A DNA stretch of 64,000 nucleotides from Planctomycetaceae bacterium (lineage in GTDB: Bacteria; Planctomycetota; Planctomycetia; Planctomycetales; Planctomycetaceae), in NCBI GenBank assembly GCA_019636285.1, contig JAHBXV010000007.1, positions 1 to 64,000 on the forward strand. The letters are read 5' to 3'. Shown here piece by piece: positions 9,277 to 18,666 of this stretch; the first letter of the stretch is position 1, and each line of letters starts with the position of its first letter. The notes below the pieces were generated by a model. The model was not told where the DNA came from. It ran no database searches and worked only from the letters and a program-made list of their open reading frames with translations. The translations under genes and the position numbers were made by a program.

Positions 9277-9354
9277 CCTGACACAACCTCTGTGCAATGT
9301 GGGGTTTTCCCGAAGTTCCCAAGGTGTTCGACGAGCACAACCGGTTGTGTCAGG
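9277..9354. repeat. Inverted repeat after nuoF
   Basis: CCTGACACAACC (9277-9288) and GGTTGTGTCAGG (9343-9354) are perfect 12-base arms around a 54-base loop. It lies inside the 259-base gap between nuoF and nuoG and could mark an mRNA processing or attenuation point. The arms differ from those of the other repeats. I see no gene in 9355-9526. Confidence 0.55.
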
Positions 9355-9526
9355 GGTCGTTCAAGCGTTTTGACAGACTTGGTTTCAGACCCTCCGGCTC
9401 TGAAACGTGATGCAGTTGACCGTGAAGAGATTTTGGACGGTTCACCCAGGTTGATGTGACCAGCACCTGGCCTCGAAGACCTGTCGCGGACTATCCCTCA
9501 ACACCACGTACGACGCGAAAAAGCAT

Positions 9527-11209
9527 ATGCCTACCGTCACCGTGAATGGCACGCCGGTTACCTTCGGCGAAAACGAGAAGCTCAACTGCGTTCAGGCGGC
9601 CCAGCGCGCCGGGATGGAGATTCCGCACTATTGCTGGCACCCGGAACTGAGCGTTGTCGCCAGTTGCCGCATGTGCCTCGTTGAAGTTGGCGATGTGAAG
9701 CCCGACGGCAGCGTGGCGATGCAGCCCAAGCTGTTTCCCGGCTGTCAGACACCCGTCAAGGACGGGATGGTGGTCGTCAGCAACAGCCCGAAGGTGGAAA
9801 CGGCGCAGAAGGCAACACTCGAATACCTGCTTCTCAACCATCCCCTCGACTGCCCCGTCTGCGATCAGGCCGGCGAATGCGGTTTGCAGGATTACAGCTA
9901 CGAGTATGGTCGCGGCTACAGCCGGTTGGACGAGCCGAAGAACCTCAAGCCCGACAAGGACTACATCGGCGAACAGATCACGCTGTTTACCGACCGCTGC
10001 ATTATGTGTACGCGGTGCGTGCGGTTCACTCGCGAATTCAGCGGCACGGGCGAATTGCAGGTCATCAATCGCGGGTCGAAGGAAGAGATCGACATTTTCC
10101 CGGGCGAGCCTTGCGACAACAAGCTGTCGGGGAATGTCGTCGACCTGTGCCCCGTGGGCGCGCTGTGCAGCAAGGACTTCCTGTATCAGCAGCGTGTCTG
10201 GTGGCTGAAGGGGAAAGACAGCGCGTGCGCCGGCTGCAGCAACAATTGCAGCATCCGCATCGATCAGAACAACGACACCGTTTACCGCGTGGTTCCGCGG
10301 CCGAATCCACGACTTCAGGCTGGCGGCCACTTCATGTGCGACGACGGCCGTTTCGGCTGGAAATACGTCCATTCCGAGAACCGCCTGACTCAGCCCTCCG
10401 GTCCCGGCGGAGTGACTGACTGGACGGCCGTGCTCACGGGCGTTCGCGAGACGCTCGTGAAAGGGGCGGCCGAGAGCCCGAAGCGCGTGGCAGCCATCAT
10501 TTCGCCGTGGGCTACCGTCGAAGAAGCTTACCTCCTCTGCTCGTATCTCAAGGGTCTGTCCCCGGACATTCGCATCGGGCTCGGGCCGGTGCGGGTCGTT
10601 GGCGAGGACGACACGTACCCGAAGGATCCCGCCGGTCGACCTGTCGAGCCCGTGCGGTTTACCATCCGGGCCGAGAAGTGTCCGAATCGCCGCGGCGTCG
10701 AAGCGGTTCTCCAGCACTTCCAGGGGACGATCCTTCAGGGAAGTCAACTCGTCAAGGCGGCCGGCGCGGGCGAACTCGATGTTGTCTACGTGCTCGGCGG
10801 CGACCCGGAACTGGGATACAGCGACGACGATGTCGCCGCGCTGTCCCGCGTGAAAACGCTGATCGTTGAAGACCTGCTGGCATCGCCGTTGACACGGGCG
10901 GCCACATATGTCCTCGCGGGAGGAAGCTGGGCCGAGAAAGACGGGACGATCGTCAATCACCAAGGCCTGGCCCAGGCAATCCGCCGGGCGATTCGTGGTC
11001 CCGGCGATGCACGCCAGGACGGACGCATTCTGAGCGAGCTTGCCCAACGACGCGGGCTGTACCATGCCACGACCGTCCGTCAGGAACTGGCCGGAGTGGT
11101 CCCTGCCCTCGCCGCCCTGATCGTGGGCGACCTGGGAGACGAAGGAATTGACCTGACGGGGCCGGCGGCTCCCGTCGCCACGCTGCAAACCGCCGGGAGT
11201 AGCAATTGA
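9527..11209 (+). CDS. nuoG: NADH-quinone oxidoreductase subunit G (iron-sulfur)
   Basis: 560 residues, clearly shorter than the ~900-residue Escherichia coli NuoG. The N-terminal ferredoxin domain holds the 2Fe-2S ligands (CWHPELSVVASCRMC and a later GCQTPV). Next come the His/Cys cluster HPLDCPVCDQAGECGLQ, the 4Fe-4S motif CIMCTRCVRF with a later LCPVGALC, and a CAGCSNNCSI motif at the start of the molybdopterin-oxidoreductase-like domain. That domain is truncated or compact, ending in VLAGGSWAEKDGTIVNHQG. It shares one base with nuoH (TGATG). Confidence 0.92.
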   Translation: MPTVTVNGTPVTFGENEKLNCVQAAQRAGMEIPHYCWHPELSVVASCRMCLVEVGDVKPDGSVAMQPKLFPGCQTPVKDGMVVVSNSPKVETAQKATLEYLLLNHPLDCPVCDQAGECGLQDYSYEYGRGYSRLDEPKNLKPDKDYIGEQITLFTDRCIMCTRCVRFTREFSGTGELQVINRGSKEEIDIFPGEPCDNKLSGNVVDLCPVGALCSKDFLYQQRVWWLKGKDSACAGCSNNCSIRIDQNNDTVYRVVPRPNPRLQAGGHFMCDDGRFGWKYVHSENRLTQPSGPGGVTDWTAVLTGVRETLVKGAAESPKRVAAIISPWATVEEAYLLCSYLKGLSPDIRIGLGPVRVVGEDDTYPKDPAGRPVEPVRFTIRAEKCPNRRGVEAVLQHFQGTILQGSQLVKAAGAGELDVVYVLGGDPELGYSDDDVAALSRVKTLIVEDLLASPLTRAATYVLAGGSWAEKDGTIVNHQGLAQAIRRAIRGPGDARQDGRILSELAQRRGLYHATTVRQELAGVVPALAALIVGDLGDEGIDLTGPAAPVATLQTAGSSN

Positions 11210-12345
11210 TGACTCTGAACGACTGGATCATCCTGCTCTTGGCGATGGCCATCCCGATGCACGTCATCCTCGGGGCGTGCGCCTATCTGATTCTGCTGGA
11301 GCGCAAGCTGTCGGCCTGGATGCAGGACCGGGTTGGCCCCAACCGGGCCGGCCCGATGGGGCTGTTGCAGCCTCTCGCGGACGGCATCAAGTTCATCCTC
11401 AAAGAGGAGATGATGCCGGGGCACATCAACAAGTTTCTCTACGTGCTCGCTCCGGGGATCACGTGTTTCACCGCGCTGTTCGCGTTCGCGGTCGTCCCTT
11501 ACGGGCCCACCAGTTCCGAGCCGGGGGTGTTTCCGTTCATCATCGCCCCGAATGTCGACCTGGGTCTGCTGTTTCTCTTCGCGGTCGGCAGCCTGAACGT
11601 TTACGGGATCATCCTGGGGGGCTGGGCGTCGAACAACAAGTACAGCGCGCTGGGCGCGCTGCGGGCGAGTGCCCAGGTGGTCAGCTACGAGATTCCGCTG
11701 GGGATGTCCGTGCTGGGGGTCATTCTGCTGGCCGGTTCGATGAATATCGAAACGATCATGAATCAGCAGATCGAACACGGCTTCATGGGCTGGAACATCT
11801 GGTATCAGCCGCTCGCGGCACTTCTGTTCTTCACGGCTGCGATGGCGGAATCGAATCGCTTGCCATTCGACCTCGCCGAATGCGAGCAGGAGCTCGTGGG
11901 TGGGTTCCACACCGAGTACAGCTCGATGAAGTTCGCGATGTTCGCCCTGGGCGAGTACGTGCACATTACGACGTTGGGATTCGTGCTGTCGTGCCTGTAC
12001 TTCGGCGGCTGGCACTTCCCGTGGATCGCGACGGCGGAATCGGCTTATCCGGGCGCGTGGGCTGTGAAGGTGCTGGTCCTGCTGACGAAGGTCTTCGCGG
12101 TGCTCGTCCTCATTCAGCTTCTGCGGTGGACGATTCCGCGGTTCCGGTTCGACCAACTGATGGGTCTCGCGTGGAAGGTGATGATTCCGCTGGCCACGGT
12201 GAATGTACTGATGGTGATGTGCTTCAAGCAGTTCGGCTGGGATCCCATGTGGATGCTGCCGGGCTCGCTGGCGATCTTTATCTGTGCCGGAGTGGTGGGC
12301 GTGCAGTCCGCGCGGTCGGGGCGAAGCCTGGCCGCGGCGGCATAG
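11209..12345 (+). CDS. nuoH: NADH-quinone oxidoreductase subunit H
   Basis: 378 residues, about eight membrane helices. It forms the membrane-side mouth of the quinone channel and links the arm to the pumping modules. Hallmarks are [32 protein letters not shown] and [20 protein letters not shown]. The ATG at 11209 shares its A with the nuoG stop; an in-frame TTG lies one codon earlier. The stop TAG is the first triplet of the second long hairpin element. Confidence 0.95.
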   Translation: MTLNDWIILLLAMAIPMHVILGACAYLILLERKLSAWMQDRVGPNRAGPMGLLQPLADGIKFILKEEMMPGHINKFLYVLAPGITCFTALFAFAVVPYGPTSSEPGVFPFIIAPNVDLGLLFLFAVGSLNVYGIILGGWASNNKYSALGALRASAQVVSYEIPLGMSVLGVILLAGSMNIETIMNQQIEHGFMGWNIWYQPLAALLFFTAAMAESNRLPFDLAECEQELVGGFHTEYSSMKFAMFALGEYVHITTLGFVLSCLYFGGWHFPWIATAESAYPGAWAVKVLVLLTKVFAVLVLIQLLRWTIPRFRFDQLMGLAWKVMIPLATVNVLMVMCFKQFGWDPMWMLPGSLAIFICAGVVGVQSARSGRSLAAAA

Positions 12346-12468
12346 TGCATTGTCAATGTCAGGAATACGGGTGGGTGCCACTGGCTGTGCCAGTGCATCG
12401 CGATGCGAGATGAATGAGAGGCACACTGGCGGAGCCAGTGGCACACGAAGAATAGGCCGTGACAACCC
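12343..12468. repeat. Long hairpin element, copy 2, starting at the nuoH stop codon
   Basis: Homologous along its length to the element after nuoB. It starts TAGTGCAT (TAG is the nuoH stop), has arms GTGCCACTGGC (12375-12385) and GCCAGTGGCAC (12434-12444), nested palindromes with TGT and GGA loops, and a shared flank running CACACGAA and onward. The loop between the arms differs by several substitutions and small indels, so it is not a recent duplicate. Confidence 0.65.
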
Positions 12469-12543
12469 ATTAGCGTTTCGCGAAGCAGCGGGCTGGGTTT
12501 GTGGGTTGAGTTTTCAGACGCGGGAACGGACAGAGGCAGAACT

Positions 12544-13200
12544 ATGGCGGTCGCCGCTCAAGATGTGATCTGGGCAGAACCCCCGAAGATCGGGTTCTGG
12601 GAATCGACGTATCTGCCGGCGATTCTGACGGGGCTGGGGATCACCACCAAGCACGTCATCAACTATAAGCCGGTCACGCTGCAATATCCCGAAGTCGAGC
12701 CCGACCTGCCGGTGCATTACAAGGGCATTCACCGGCTCAATCGCGACGAAAAAGAACGGGTGAAGTGCGTTGCCTGCATGATGTGCGCGACGGCCTGCCC
12801 GGCCGATTGCATCACCATCGTCGCGGCCGCGGCTCCCAAGGACGACCCGTTATGGGTCGACCGCGACAAGTATCCGGCCAGCTTCGAGATCGACGAGCTG
12901 AAGTGCATTTACTGCGGGATGTGCGAAGAAGCCTGCCCCTGCGATGCCATTGAACTGACGCACATTTACGACGTCACCGGAACCACCCGCAGCGAGATGA
13001 TCTACGACAAGGAAAAGCTCCTGGCGGTGTATGACGAAACGAAGAATCACCCCAAGGATCCTCCCCGAACGCATCGCGGCGCGCTGAGTGGAACGAGCGA
13101 ATTTTCGACATTGCCGCCGTTGGGACCGGCCACTCCCGTCCTCAACGACGACCGTTCCGCCAAGGCCCCCACGCCAGGGGTCATTCGACCCACGCACTGA
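12544..13200 (+). CDS. nuoI: NADH-quinone oxidoreductase subunit I (two 4Fe-4S)
   Basis: 218 residues from the ATG at 12544 (MAVAAQDV); the frame opens 45 bases earlier. This ferredoxin-like subunit relays electrons through clusters N6a and N6b toward NuoB. The two motifs are CVACMMCATACPADC and CIYCGMCEEACPCDA. The second has an extra Cys where most relatives have Val (CPVDA). After the ferredoxin core there is a ~60-residue Pro/Thr-rich tail not needed for the fold. Confidence 0.93.
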   Translation: MAVAAQDVIWAEPPKIGFWESTYLPAILTGLGITTKHVINYKPVTLQYPEVEPDLPVHYKGIHRLNRDEKERVKCVACMMCATACPADCITIVAAAAPKDDPLWVDRDKYPASFEIDELKCIYCGMCEEACPCDAIELTHIYDVTGTTRSEMIYDKEKLLAVYDETKNHPKDPPRTHRGALSGTSEFSTLPPLGPATPVLNDDRSAKAPTPGVIRPTH

Positions 13201-13308
13201 CCGTTTGCCGAGCGATACGGCTTTGACCGTGTTCGAGGCGCACGTTAAAACGACACACAAAATTCCATCCCGATCGGCGGGACAGACTTCGGCGAGAGAA
13301 GACTTCGC

Positions 13309-14046
13309 ATGACGACGTGGATCACCGAACACTGGCGGCTCCTGCTTCCGCTCGCCTTGGGCTGGGTCTGTGTCTGGCTGCTGATGCCCCGCGGCCCGCA
13401 CCGCTCGCGAGCGCTGGCCGGAATCTTCGGTCTCGCAGGTCTGCTGGCCGTGAAGTTCTACTGGCTGCCTCCCTCCGGACCGTTGCTCCAGGATATCTTT
13501 TTCCTGACGTTCGCGGCGATGGCCATCATCGGCGGCGTGTTGATGATTACCGACCATAACCCGGTTTACGCGGCCTTATGGTTTGCCATCGTGACGCTGG
13601 CCGTGTGCGGACTGTTCTTGTTGAACAGCGCGCCGTTTCTGTCGGCGGCGACCGTGATTGTCTACGCCGGCGCGATCATCGTGACCTTCCTGTTCGTGAT
13701 CGCATTGGCCCAGCAGTCGGGGTCGGCGATGTATGATCGTCGGGCTTCGCATCCCACGCTGGCGACCCTGAGCGGTTTTCTGCTCCTGGGTTGCCTGATG
13801 TTCACGTTGCAGGAATGGGGCGGACAGGCGGCCGCCGAGGGTGGCAACGCGTTTCTGAAGGTTCCGGCGGGAACAACCGCCAACCTGGGGAGCGTGGCGA
13901 CGGAAGACCTTGGCTCGTTGCGATCCGTGGGCCGCTCGCTGTTCACCGACTATGTCTACGCCGTGGAAATTGCCGGAACCGTCTTGCTGATTGCCACCAT
14001 CGGGGCAATCTGCATGGCTCCGCGCCGCTCGCAGGGGAATCTGTAA
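13309..14046 (+). CDS. nuoJ: NADH-quinone oxidoreductase subunit J
   Basis: 245 residues with five predicted helices, two of them before the family core and a long loop before the last one. Subunit J sits in the membrane arm beside NuoK and contains the helix with the pi-bulge involved in coupling. Recognisable pieces are the FLTFAAMAIIGGVLMITDHNPVYAALWF core, split here across two helices, and the VIVYAGAIIVTFLFVIAL helix. The gene ends two bases before the nuoK start. Confidence 0.9.
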   Translation: MTTWITEHWRLLLPLALGWVCVWLLMPRGPHRSRALAGIFGLAGLLAVKFYWLPPSGPLLQDIFFLTFAAMAIIGGVLMITDHNPVYAALWFAIVTLAVCGLFLLNSAPFLSAATVIVYAGAIIVTFLFVIALAQQSGSAMYDRRASHPTLATLSGFLLLGCLMFTLQEWGGQAAAEGGNAFLKVPAGTTANLGSVATEDLGSLRSVGRSLFTDYVYAVEIAGTVLLIATIGAICMAPRRSQGNL

Positions 14047-14048
14047 AC

Positions 14049-14492
14049 ATGGGCGACCTTTCTCACTTGCAGGGCCAACTGGTCGTCGGCGCGATTCTCT
14101 TCGCGCTGGGAGCCATTGGATTCCTGACTCGACGCAACCTGATTCTGATCATGTTGTCGGCGGAACTGATGCTGCACGGCGTCTCGCTGAACCTGACCGC
14201 GTTCGGGCAGTACCACGGAACGGCGGCGGGCCAGGCCTTTACGGTCATGGTTCTCACGGTCTCGGCGTGCGAAGCCGGCCTGGCGCTGGCGCTCATTCTC
14301 ACGCTCTACCGGCGACGACGGTCGCTCGATGTCAACCTGTGGTCCAACCTGGGTGAACCCGACCTGCCCAAGCTCGCCCAGGACATTCTCGAAGTCTCTC
14401 CGGCGCCTCGCGAGCAGCCGCTGCCAAAGCTGACGCCTGCCGGTCCGCTGCCCCGCTATCCGAAGTCCGCGCCGCCCGCGGCCAAACCTTAA
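14049..14492 (+). CDS. nuoK: NADH-quinone oxidoreductase subunit K with long C-terminal tail
   Basis: 147 residues from the ATG at 14049; the open frame extends upstream inside nuoJ. The first ~100 residues are the three-helix, antiporter-like NuoK, with the conserved Glu in LIMLSAELMLHGVSLNL and a second Glu in TVSACEAGLALALIL. The usual family length is about 100 residues. Here ~45 extra residues follow, rich in Pro, Leu and Lys (SPAPREQPLPKLTPAGPL and onward), probably cytoplasmic and flexible. Confidence 0.92.
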   Translation: MGDLSHLQGQLVVGAILFALGAIGFLTRRNLILIMLSAELMLHGVSLNLTAFGQYHGTAAGQAFTVMVLTVSACEAGLALALILTLYRRRRSLDVNLWSNLGEPDLPKLAQDILEVSPAPREQPLPKLTPAGPLPRYPKSAPPAAKP

Positions 14493-14567
14493 CAGGTTCC
14501 GCAGGTGTGAATCCGGTTTTGGCCTCTTAGTCCTCGCATGTGTTGAAATCTTCGCGGAGTCTCATTC

Positions 14568-16859
14568 GTGTTCGACTGGCTCACGAAAGAATCGGTCCTG
14601 TGGATCGTTCCGGCGGCGCCCTTGGTGGCGTGCCTCTGGATCGTTGTCGTGAATCAGTTCGTGGGTCGGCAGCGGGCTCACCGTCCGCTGGTGGTCGCCA
14701 TGTTCATTTCATGGCTGGCCGCGATCTGCCTCGCAACCACGATCGTTCCGGAAAAATTCGCCAAGGGAGACCATGGCCACGGCGAGGAAAGTCACGGCGC
14801 CGCGGACCATGACCACGCGGCTGGCCATGAGCATGCCGATCACGAGCATGCGGACCACGAACACGCTGCCCCGGCCGAGGAGAAGACTCCCGCCGACGAG
14901 ACAACGCCCGAAGAAACGACTGACGAAGACGAAGAAGAATCAGGCGCAGAGAACGCGGCTGTTGCCGACTCAGCCCCCCCCCCGATGGCAGCGGGTGCGG
15001 CTGGCGACGCGGTTCCGGTACACGAAGAGTCTTCTTACGGAGGCGAACTCCCGCGCGGAGTGACGTACCCGGTCGGGAATCATGCGGTCGTCAAGTTTGT
15101 CTATCAGTGGATGAAAGTCGGCAAGGTCGATGTCGCCGTGACGCTGCGGGCCGATGCGATGTCCGCCCTGATGCTGGTGATGGTGACCAGTGTCAGTCTG
15201 CTTGTCGCGATCTTCGCCGGCGGGTACATGCACGGCGATCCCGGCTATCCCCGCTTCTTCGCGGCGATGGCATTGTTCGTCTTCTCGATGTGCATGCTCG
15301 TTCTGGCCGGTAACTTCCTCTTGATGTTCGTCTTCTGGGAAGCGGTCGGTCTGTGCAGCTATCTGCTCATTGGCTACTGGTACAAAAAGCCCAGCGCCGC
15401 GGCGGCCGCGAAGAAGGCGTTCGTCGTCAACCGGATTGGCGACTTCGGGTTCATCCTGGGCGTGTTCATGGTCTGGGTGACGTTTGGCACGCTCGACTTT
15501 GAAACTCTGTTCGGCAACCCGGCCTTCATTCCGCAAGTGCTCAACGGGATCGATCCGGCAATCATCACGACCATCTGCATCCTGCTGTTCATCGGGGCGA
15601 TCGGCAAATCGGCCCAGTTCCCGCTGCATGTCTGGTTGCCCGACGCGATGGAAGGTCCGACTCCGGTGTCGGCATTGATCCACGCCGCGACGATGGTCAC
15701 CGCCGGTGTTTATCTGGTCGCCCGCTGTGCCCCGCTGTTCGTTCTGTCGCAAACGGCTCTGGGTTTCGTCGCCATCATTGGCGCGATCACGGCGCTTCTG
15801 GCCGCGTTCACCGCGCTCACTCAATACGATCTGAAGCGGGTGCTCGCCTATTCGACGGTCAGCCAGCTCGGGTTCATGTTCATGTCGCTGGGAGCAGCCG
15901 CCGCCGATCCGGTGCACCTGATGCAACCAGCCGTCACGTTCGCCATGTTCCACATGTTTACCCACGCCTTCTTCAAGGCCGTGCTCTTCCTCTCGGCAGG
16001 TAGCGTCATGCACTCGATGGGCGACGTGATCGACATGCGGCGGTTCAGCGGGCTGAAGAAGGTGATGCCCGTGACGCACTGGACGTTCCTGGCTGGGGCC
16101 GCGGCGCTGGCGGGGCTGCCGCTGCTGTCGGGTTTCTGGAGCAAGGACGAAATTCTCGCGGTCATTTGGGATGCGGATCGGGTGCCCGGCTATGGATTGT
16201 TCTTCGGGGCCATTCTGGCCGTCGCGCTGCTCGCCTCGCTCATGACGGCGTTTTACACGTTCCGCGCGTACTTCCTGACGTTCCACGGCCCCGAGCGGTT
16301 TCCGGAAGAGGCGGGGCATCATCCGCACGAGGCTCCGCCGGCCATGGCCTGGCCGTTGCGGATTCTGGGTGTCGCGGCGCTCCTGGTGGGTGCCATCGCC
16401 GGACCCACGCATCTCTACGCCCACTATTTGCACCACACGCCTGGCCTGCCGGTCAGCGAACCGCATGGCCTGAATTACGTGATGATGGCCGTTTCCTCGA
16501 TCATCGCGATCGCGGGGGTGGGCTTCGCGTGGATGGTTTACGGCAAAGCCGACCGCAAAGCCTATAACGTCCAGGAACGCTACTCACCGGCTTACGAGCT
16601 ATCACTGCAAGGGCTGCACCTGGACGCCGTGTACCAGGCGCTGGTGGTGCGACCGATGCAGGCCCTGTCGGAACTTTCCGAGACATTGGATCGGCTGTTC
16701 GTCGACAAGCTCGTCGATGCCGTTGGGTATCTTCCGGGCATCTTCGGGAGCCTGGTGCGCCCGATCCAGAACGGATTCCTGCAAAGTTACGCGCTGGTCA
16801 TGCTCCTGGGACTTGTGATTTTCGTCTTCGGTGTCCTGCGGGCCATCGCGGGCATGTAG
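14568..16859 (+). CDS. nuoL: NADH-quinone oxidoreductase subunit L with His/acid-rich insertion
   Basis: 763 residues, GTG start, longer than the usual ~620-660. This is the distal antiporter-like proton-pumping subunit. The core is intact: FWEAVGLCSYLLIGYWY, the VNRIGDFGF region, HVWLPDAMEGPTPVSALIHAATMV, LAAFTALTQYDLKRVLAYST and LPLLSGFWSKDEIL. Between helix 2 (~44-62) and the VDVAVTLRADAMSALM segment there is a ~100-residue insertion. It is first His/Asp-rich (repeats of HADHEH), then Glu/Thr-rich, then Pro/Ala. A run of ten C (14984-14993) lies in this insertion. The insertion sits in the loop normally facing the periplasm. Confidence 0.92.
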   Translation: MFDWLTKESVLWIVPAAPLVACLWIVVVNQFVGRQRAHRPLVVAMFISWLAAICLATTIVPEKFAKGDHGHGEESHGAADHDHAAGHEHADHEHADHEHAAPAEEKTPADETTPEETTDEDEEESGAENAAVADSAPPPMAAGAAGDAVPVHEESSYGGELPRGVTYPVGNHAVVKFVYQWMKVGKVDVAVTLRADAMSALMLVMVTSVSLLVAIFAGGYMHGDPGYPRFFAAMALFVFSMCMLVLAGNFLLMFVFWEAVGLCSYLLIGYWYKKPSAAAAAKKAFVVNRIGDFGFILGVFMVWVTFGTLDFETLFGNPAFIPQVLNGIDPAIITTICILLFIGAIGKSAQFPLHVWLPDAMEGPTPVSALIHAATMVTAGVYLVARCAPLFVLSQTALGFVAIIGAITALLAAFTALTQYDLKRVLAYSTVSQLGFMFMSLGAAAADPVHLMQPAVTFAMFHMFTHAFFKAVLFLSAGSVMHSMGDVIDMRRFSGLKKVMPVTHWTFLAGAAALAGLPLLSGFWSKDEILAVIWDADRVPGYGLFFGAILAVALLASLMTAFYTFRAYFLTFHGPERFPEEAGHHPHEAPPAMAWPLRILGVAALLVGAIAGPTHLYAHYLHHTPGLPVSEPHGLNYVMMAVSSIIAIAGVGFAWMVYGKADRKAYNVQERYSPAYELSLQGLHLDAVYQALVVRPMQALSELSETLDRLFVDKLVDAVGYLPGIFGSLVRPIQNGFLQSYALVMLLGLVIFVFGVLRAIAGM

Positions 16860-16917
16860 GGCTTGAGCGGTAGACACGGCGCGCTCTCGGTTCGCCGACA
16901 GACTGGATAGTTTGCAA

Positions 16918-18666
16918 ATGTTGATGCTGGTCACCATCTTTCTGCCGCTGGTCGCAGCCGGCCTGATGCTGTTCCTCGACATCCGCGCGACTCCCACGCG
17001 GGCTCGCTGGACGGCACTCATCGCCACGCTGGCCACGTTCTTCGCATCGCTGGGACTGGCGGGCGAATTCCTGCGGTTGCCTTCGGCCGAAGGGGTCGCG
17101 CGGGCACCCGTTCAGCCTCGCATGGAACTGAGACACGATTGGCTGACGCTCGAACGGACCGATGCCGAAGGAAACAGCCAGCCCATGCGGCTCGAGTTTT
17201 ACCTCGGGGTCGACGGCATCAGCATCACGATGATCGTCCTGACCACGCTTTTGTGCGTGTGCGGGGTGCTCGTCTCGTGGACTTCGATCACCGAACGGGC
17301 GGCCGAGTTCTTCGCGATACTCATGGTGCTTGAGACGGGCCTCATCGGGGTATTTTGCGCCTTCGACCTGGTCCTGTTCTATGTCTTCTTCGAATTCACG
17401 CTGATTCCGCTCTTCTTCCTGGTGGGCATCTGGGGCGGACCGCTTCGCCGCTATGCGGCGGGCAAGTTCTTCGTGTACACGCTGGCCGGCAGTCTCATCA
17501 CGCTGCTCGGGCTGGTTTCTCTGGTCTGGCAGGCGACCCTGCAAACCGGACTCGAAACGCCGTTCTCGCTGCCCGCCCTGTCGGAGGCCCTGCGGTCGAA
17601 TCCGCTGCCGGACTCGGTCCAGACGGCGCTGTTCCTGGCGATCGCGGCGGGTTTCATGGTGAAGGTGCCGCTGGTCCCGTTCCATACGTGGTTGCCGCTG
17701 GCCCACGTCGAAGCCCCCACCGCCGGTTCGGTCCTTCTGGCCGGGGTCTTGCTGAAGCTGGGTTCCTACGGTTTCCTTCGCCTGTTGATGCCCATGCTTC
17801 CGTCCGGTTGCTGGGATGTCGGCGTGCCGCTCATTGCCGTGATGTCGGTCGTGGGCATCATCTACGGTTCGCTGTGTGCCCTGGCCCAGGACGACATCAA
17901 GAAGCTGGTCGCCTATAGCTCGGTGGCGCACCTGGGCTTCTGCATGCTGGGGCTTTTCGCCCTGAACGTGGAAGGAATCAGCGGCGGCGTCTTGCAGATG
18001 ATTAATCACGGCCTGTCGACCGGGGCGCTCTTCTGCCTGGTCGGCATGTTTTATGAGCGATACCACACCCGCTCGCTGTCCCAATTGGGTGGACTGGCCA
18101 CCCGTTTGCCGCGCCTGGCGACGGCGATGGTGCTGATTACCTTCGCCAGCATTGGCTTGCCTGGCCTGAACGGCTTCGTGGGCGAAATCCTGGCCCTGAT
18201 GGGGATGTTCGATGCCCAGCACGAGTTCGGCCGGGTTTACGCCGCGCTCGGCGCGACCGGTGTCGTTCTCGGGGCCTGGTACATGCTGGCAATGCTGCAA
18301 ACAGCCTTCTTCGGCGAACTGAAGGAACCCCATCACGACGACCATGCCGAGCCCGTTCAGGATCTGGGTTTCCGGGAAATCGTGACATTGGCGCCGCTCG
18401 CGACCCTGTGCGTGGTGATCGGGCTGTTTCCGCAGCCGCTGCTCGACATTATCAATCCCGACGTGAAGGCCCTGGTCACCGTGCTGAATAACGTGTCGCA
18501 CCCCTCAACCCGGGCCACTCAGGCCGCAGCCGAGGATCAGTCGCAGTTCCCGGCCACGAGCAGCGCGTCGTTCGGAATTCCCGCCGACGAATCGGTGGCG
18601 GTCCTCCATCTCGTGAATCCCTCGCCCGCACAGCCCCGCCCCGCCAATCCGGGCATCGGAGAATAA
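16918..18666 (+). CDS. nuoM: NADH-quinone oxidoreductase subunit M
   Basis: 582 residues from the ATG at 16918 (a TTG lies two codons earlier). Antiporter-like pump subunit with about 14 helices. Signatures are FYVFFEFTLIPLFFLVGIWG (conserved Glu), VKVPLVPFHTWLPLAHVEAP, QDDIKKLVAYSSVAHLGF and GLPGLNGFVGEIL. About 75 extra residues follow the last helix, rich in Ala, Ser and Pro. The stop TAA shares its last A with the nuoN ATG. Confidence 0.93.
   Translation: MLMLVTIFLPLVAAGLMLFLDIRATPTRARWTALIATLATFFASLGLAGEFLRLPSAEGVARAPVQPRMELRHDWLTLERTDAEGNSQPMRLEFYLGVDGISITMIVLTTLLCVCGVLVSWTSITERAAEFFAILMVLETGLIGVFCAFDLVLFYVFFEFTLIPLFFLVGIWGGPLRRYAAGKFFVYTLAGSLITLLGLVSLVWQATLQTGLETPFSLPALSEALRSNPLPDSVQTALFLAIAAGFMVKVPLVPFHTWLPLAHVEAPTAGSVLLAGVLLKLGSYGFLRLLMPMLPSGCWDVGVPLIAVMSVVGIIYGSLCALAQDDIKKLVAYSSVAHLGFCMLGLFALNVEGISGGVLQMINHGLSTGALFCLVGMFYERYHTRSLSQLGGLATRLPRLATAMVLITFASIGLPGLNGFVGEILALMGMFDAQHEFGRVYAALGATGVVLGAWYMLAMLQTAFFGELKEPHHDDHAEPVQDLGFREIVTLAPLATLCVVIGLFPQPLLDIINPDVKALVTVLNNVSHPSTRATQAAAEDQSQFPATSSASFGIPADESVAVLHLVNPSPAQPRPANPGIGE

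Noticed and set aside
9491-11188. 565-codon minus-strand frame opposite nuoG
   Set aside because: Antisense to a clear nuoG; composition typical of third-position GC shadows.
16798-18501. 567-codon minus-strand frame opposite nuoM
   Set aside because: Very rich in Gln/Arg/His, no hydrophobic core pattern, lies opposite nuoM.
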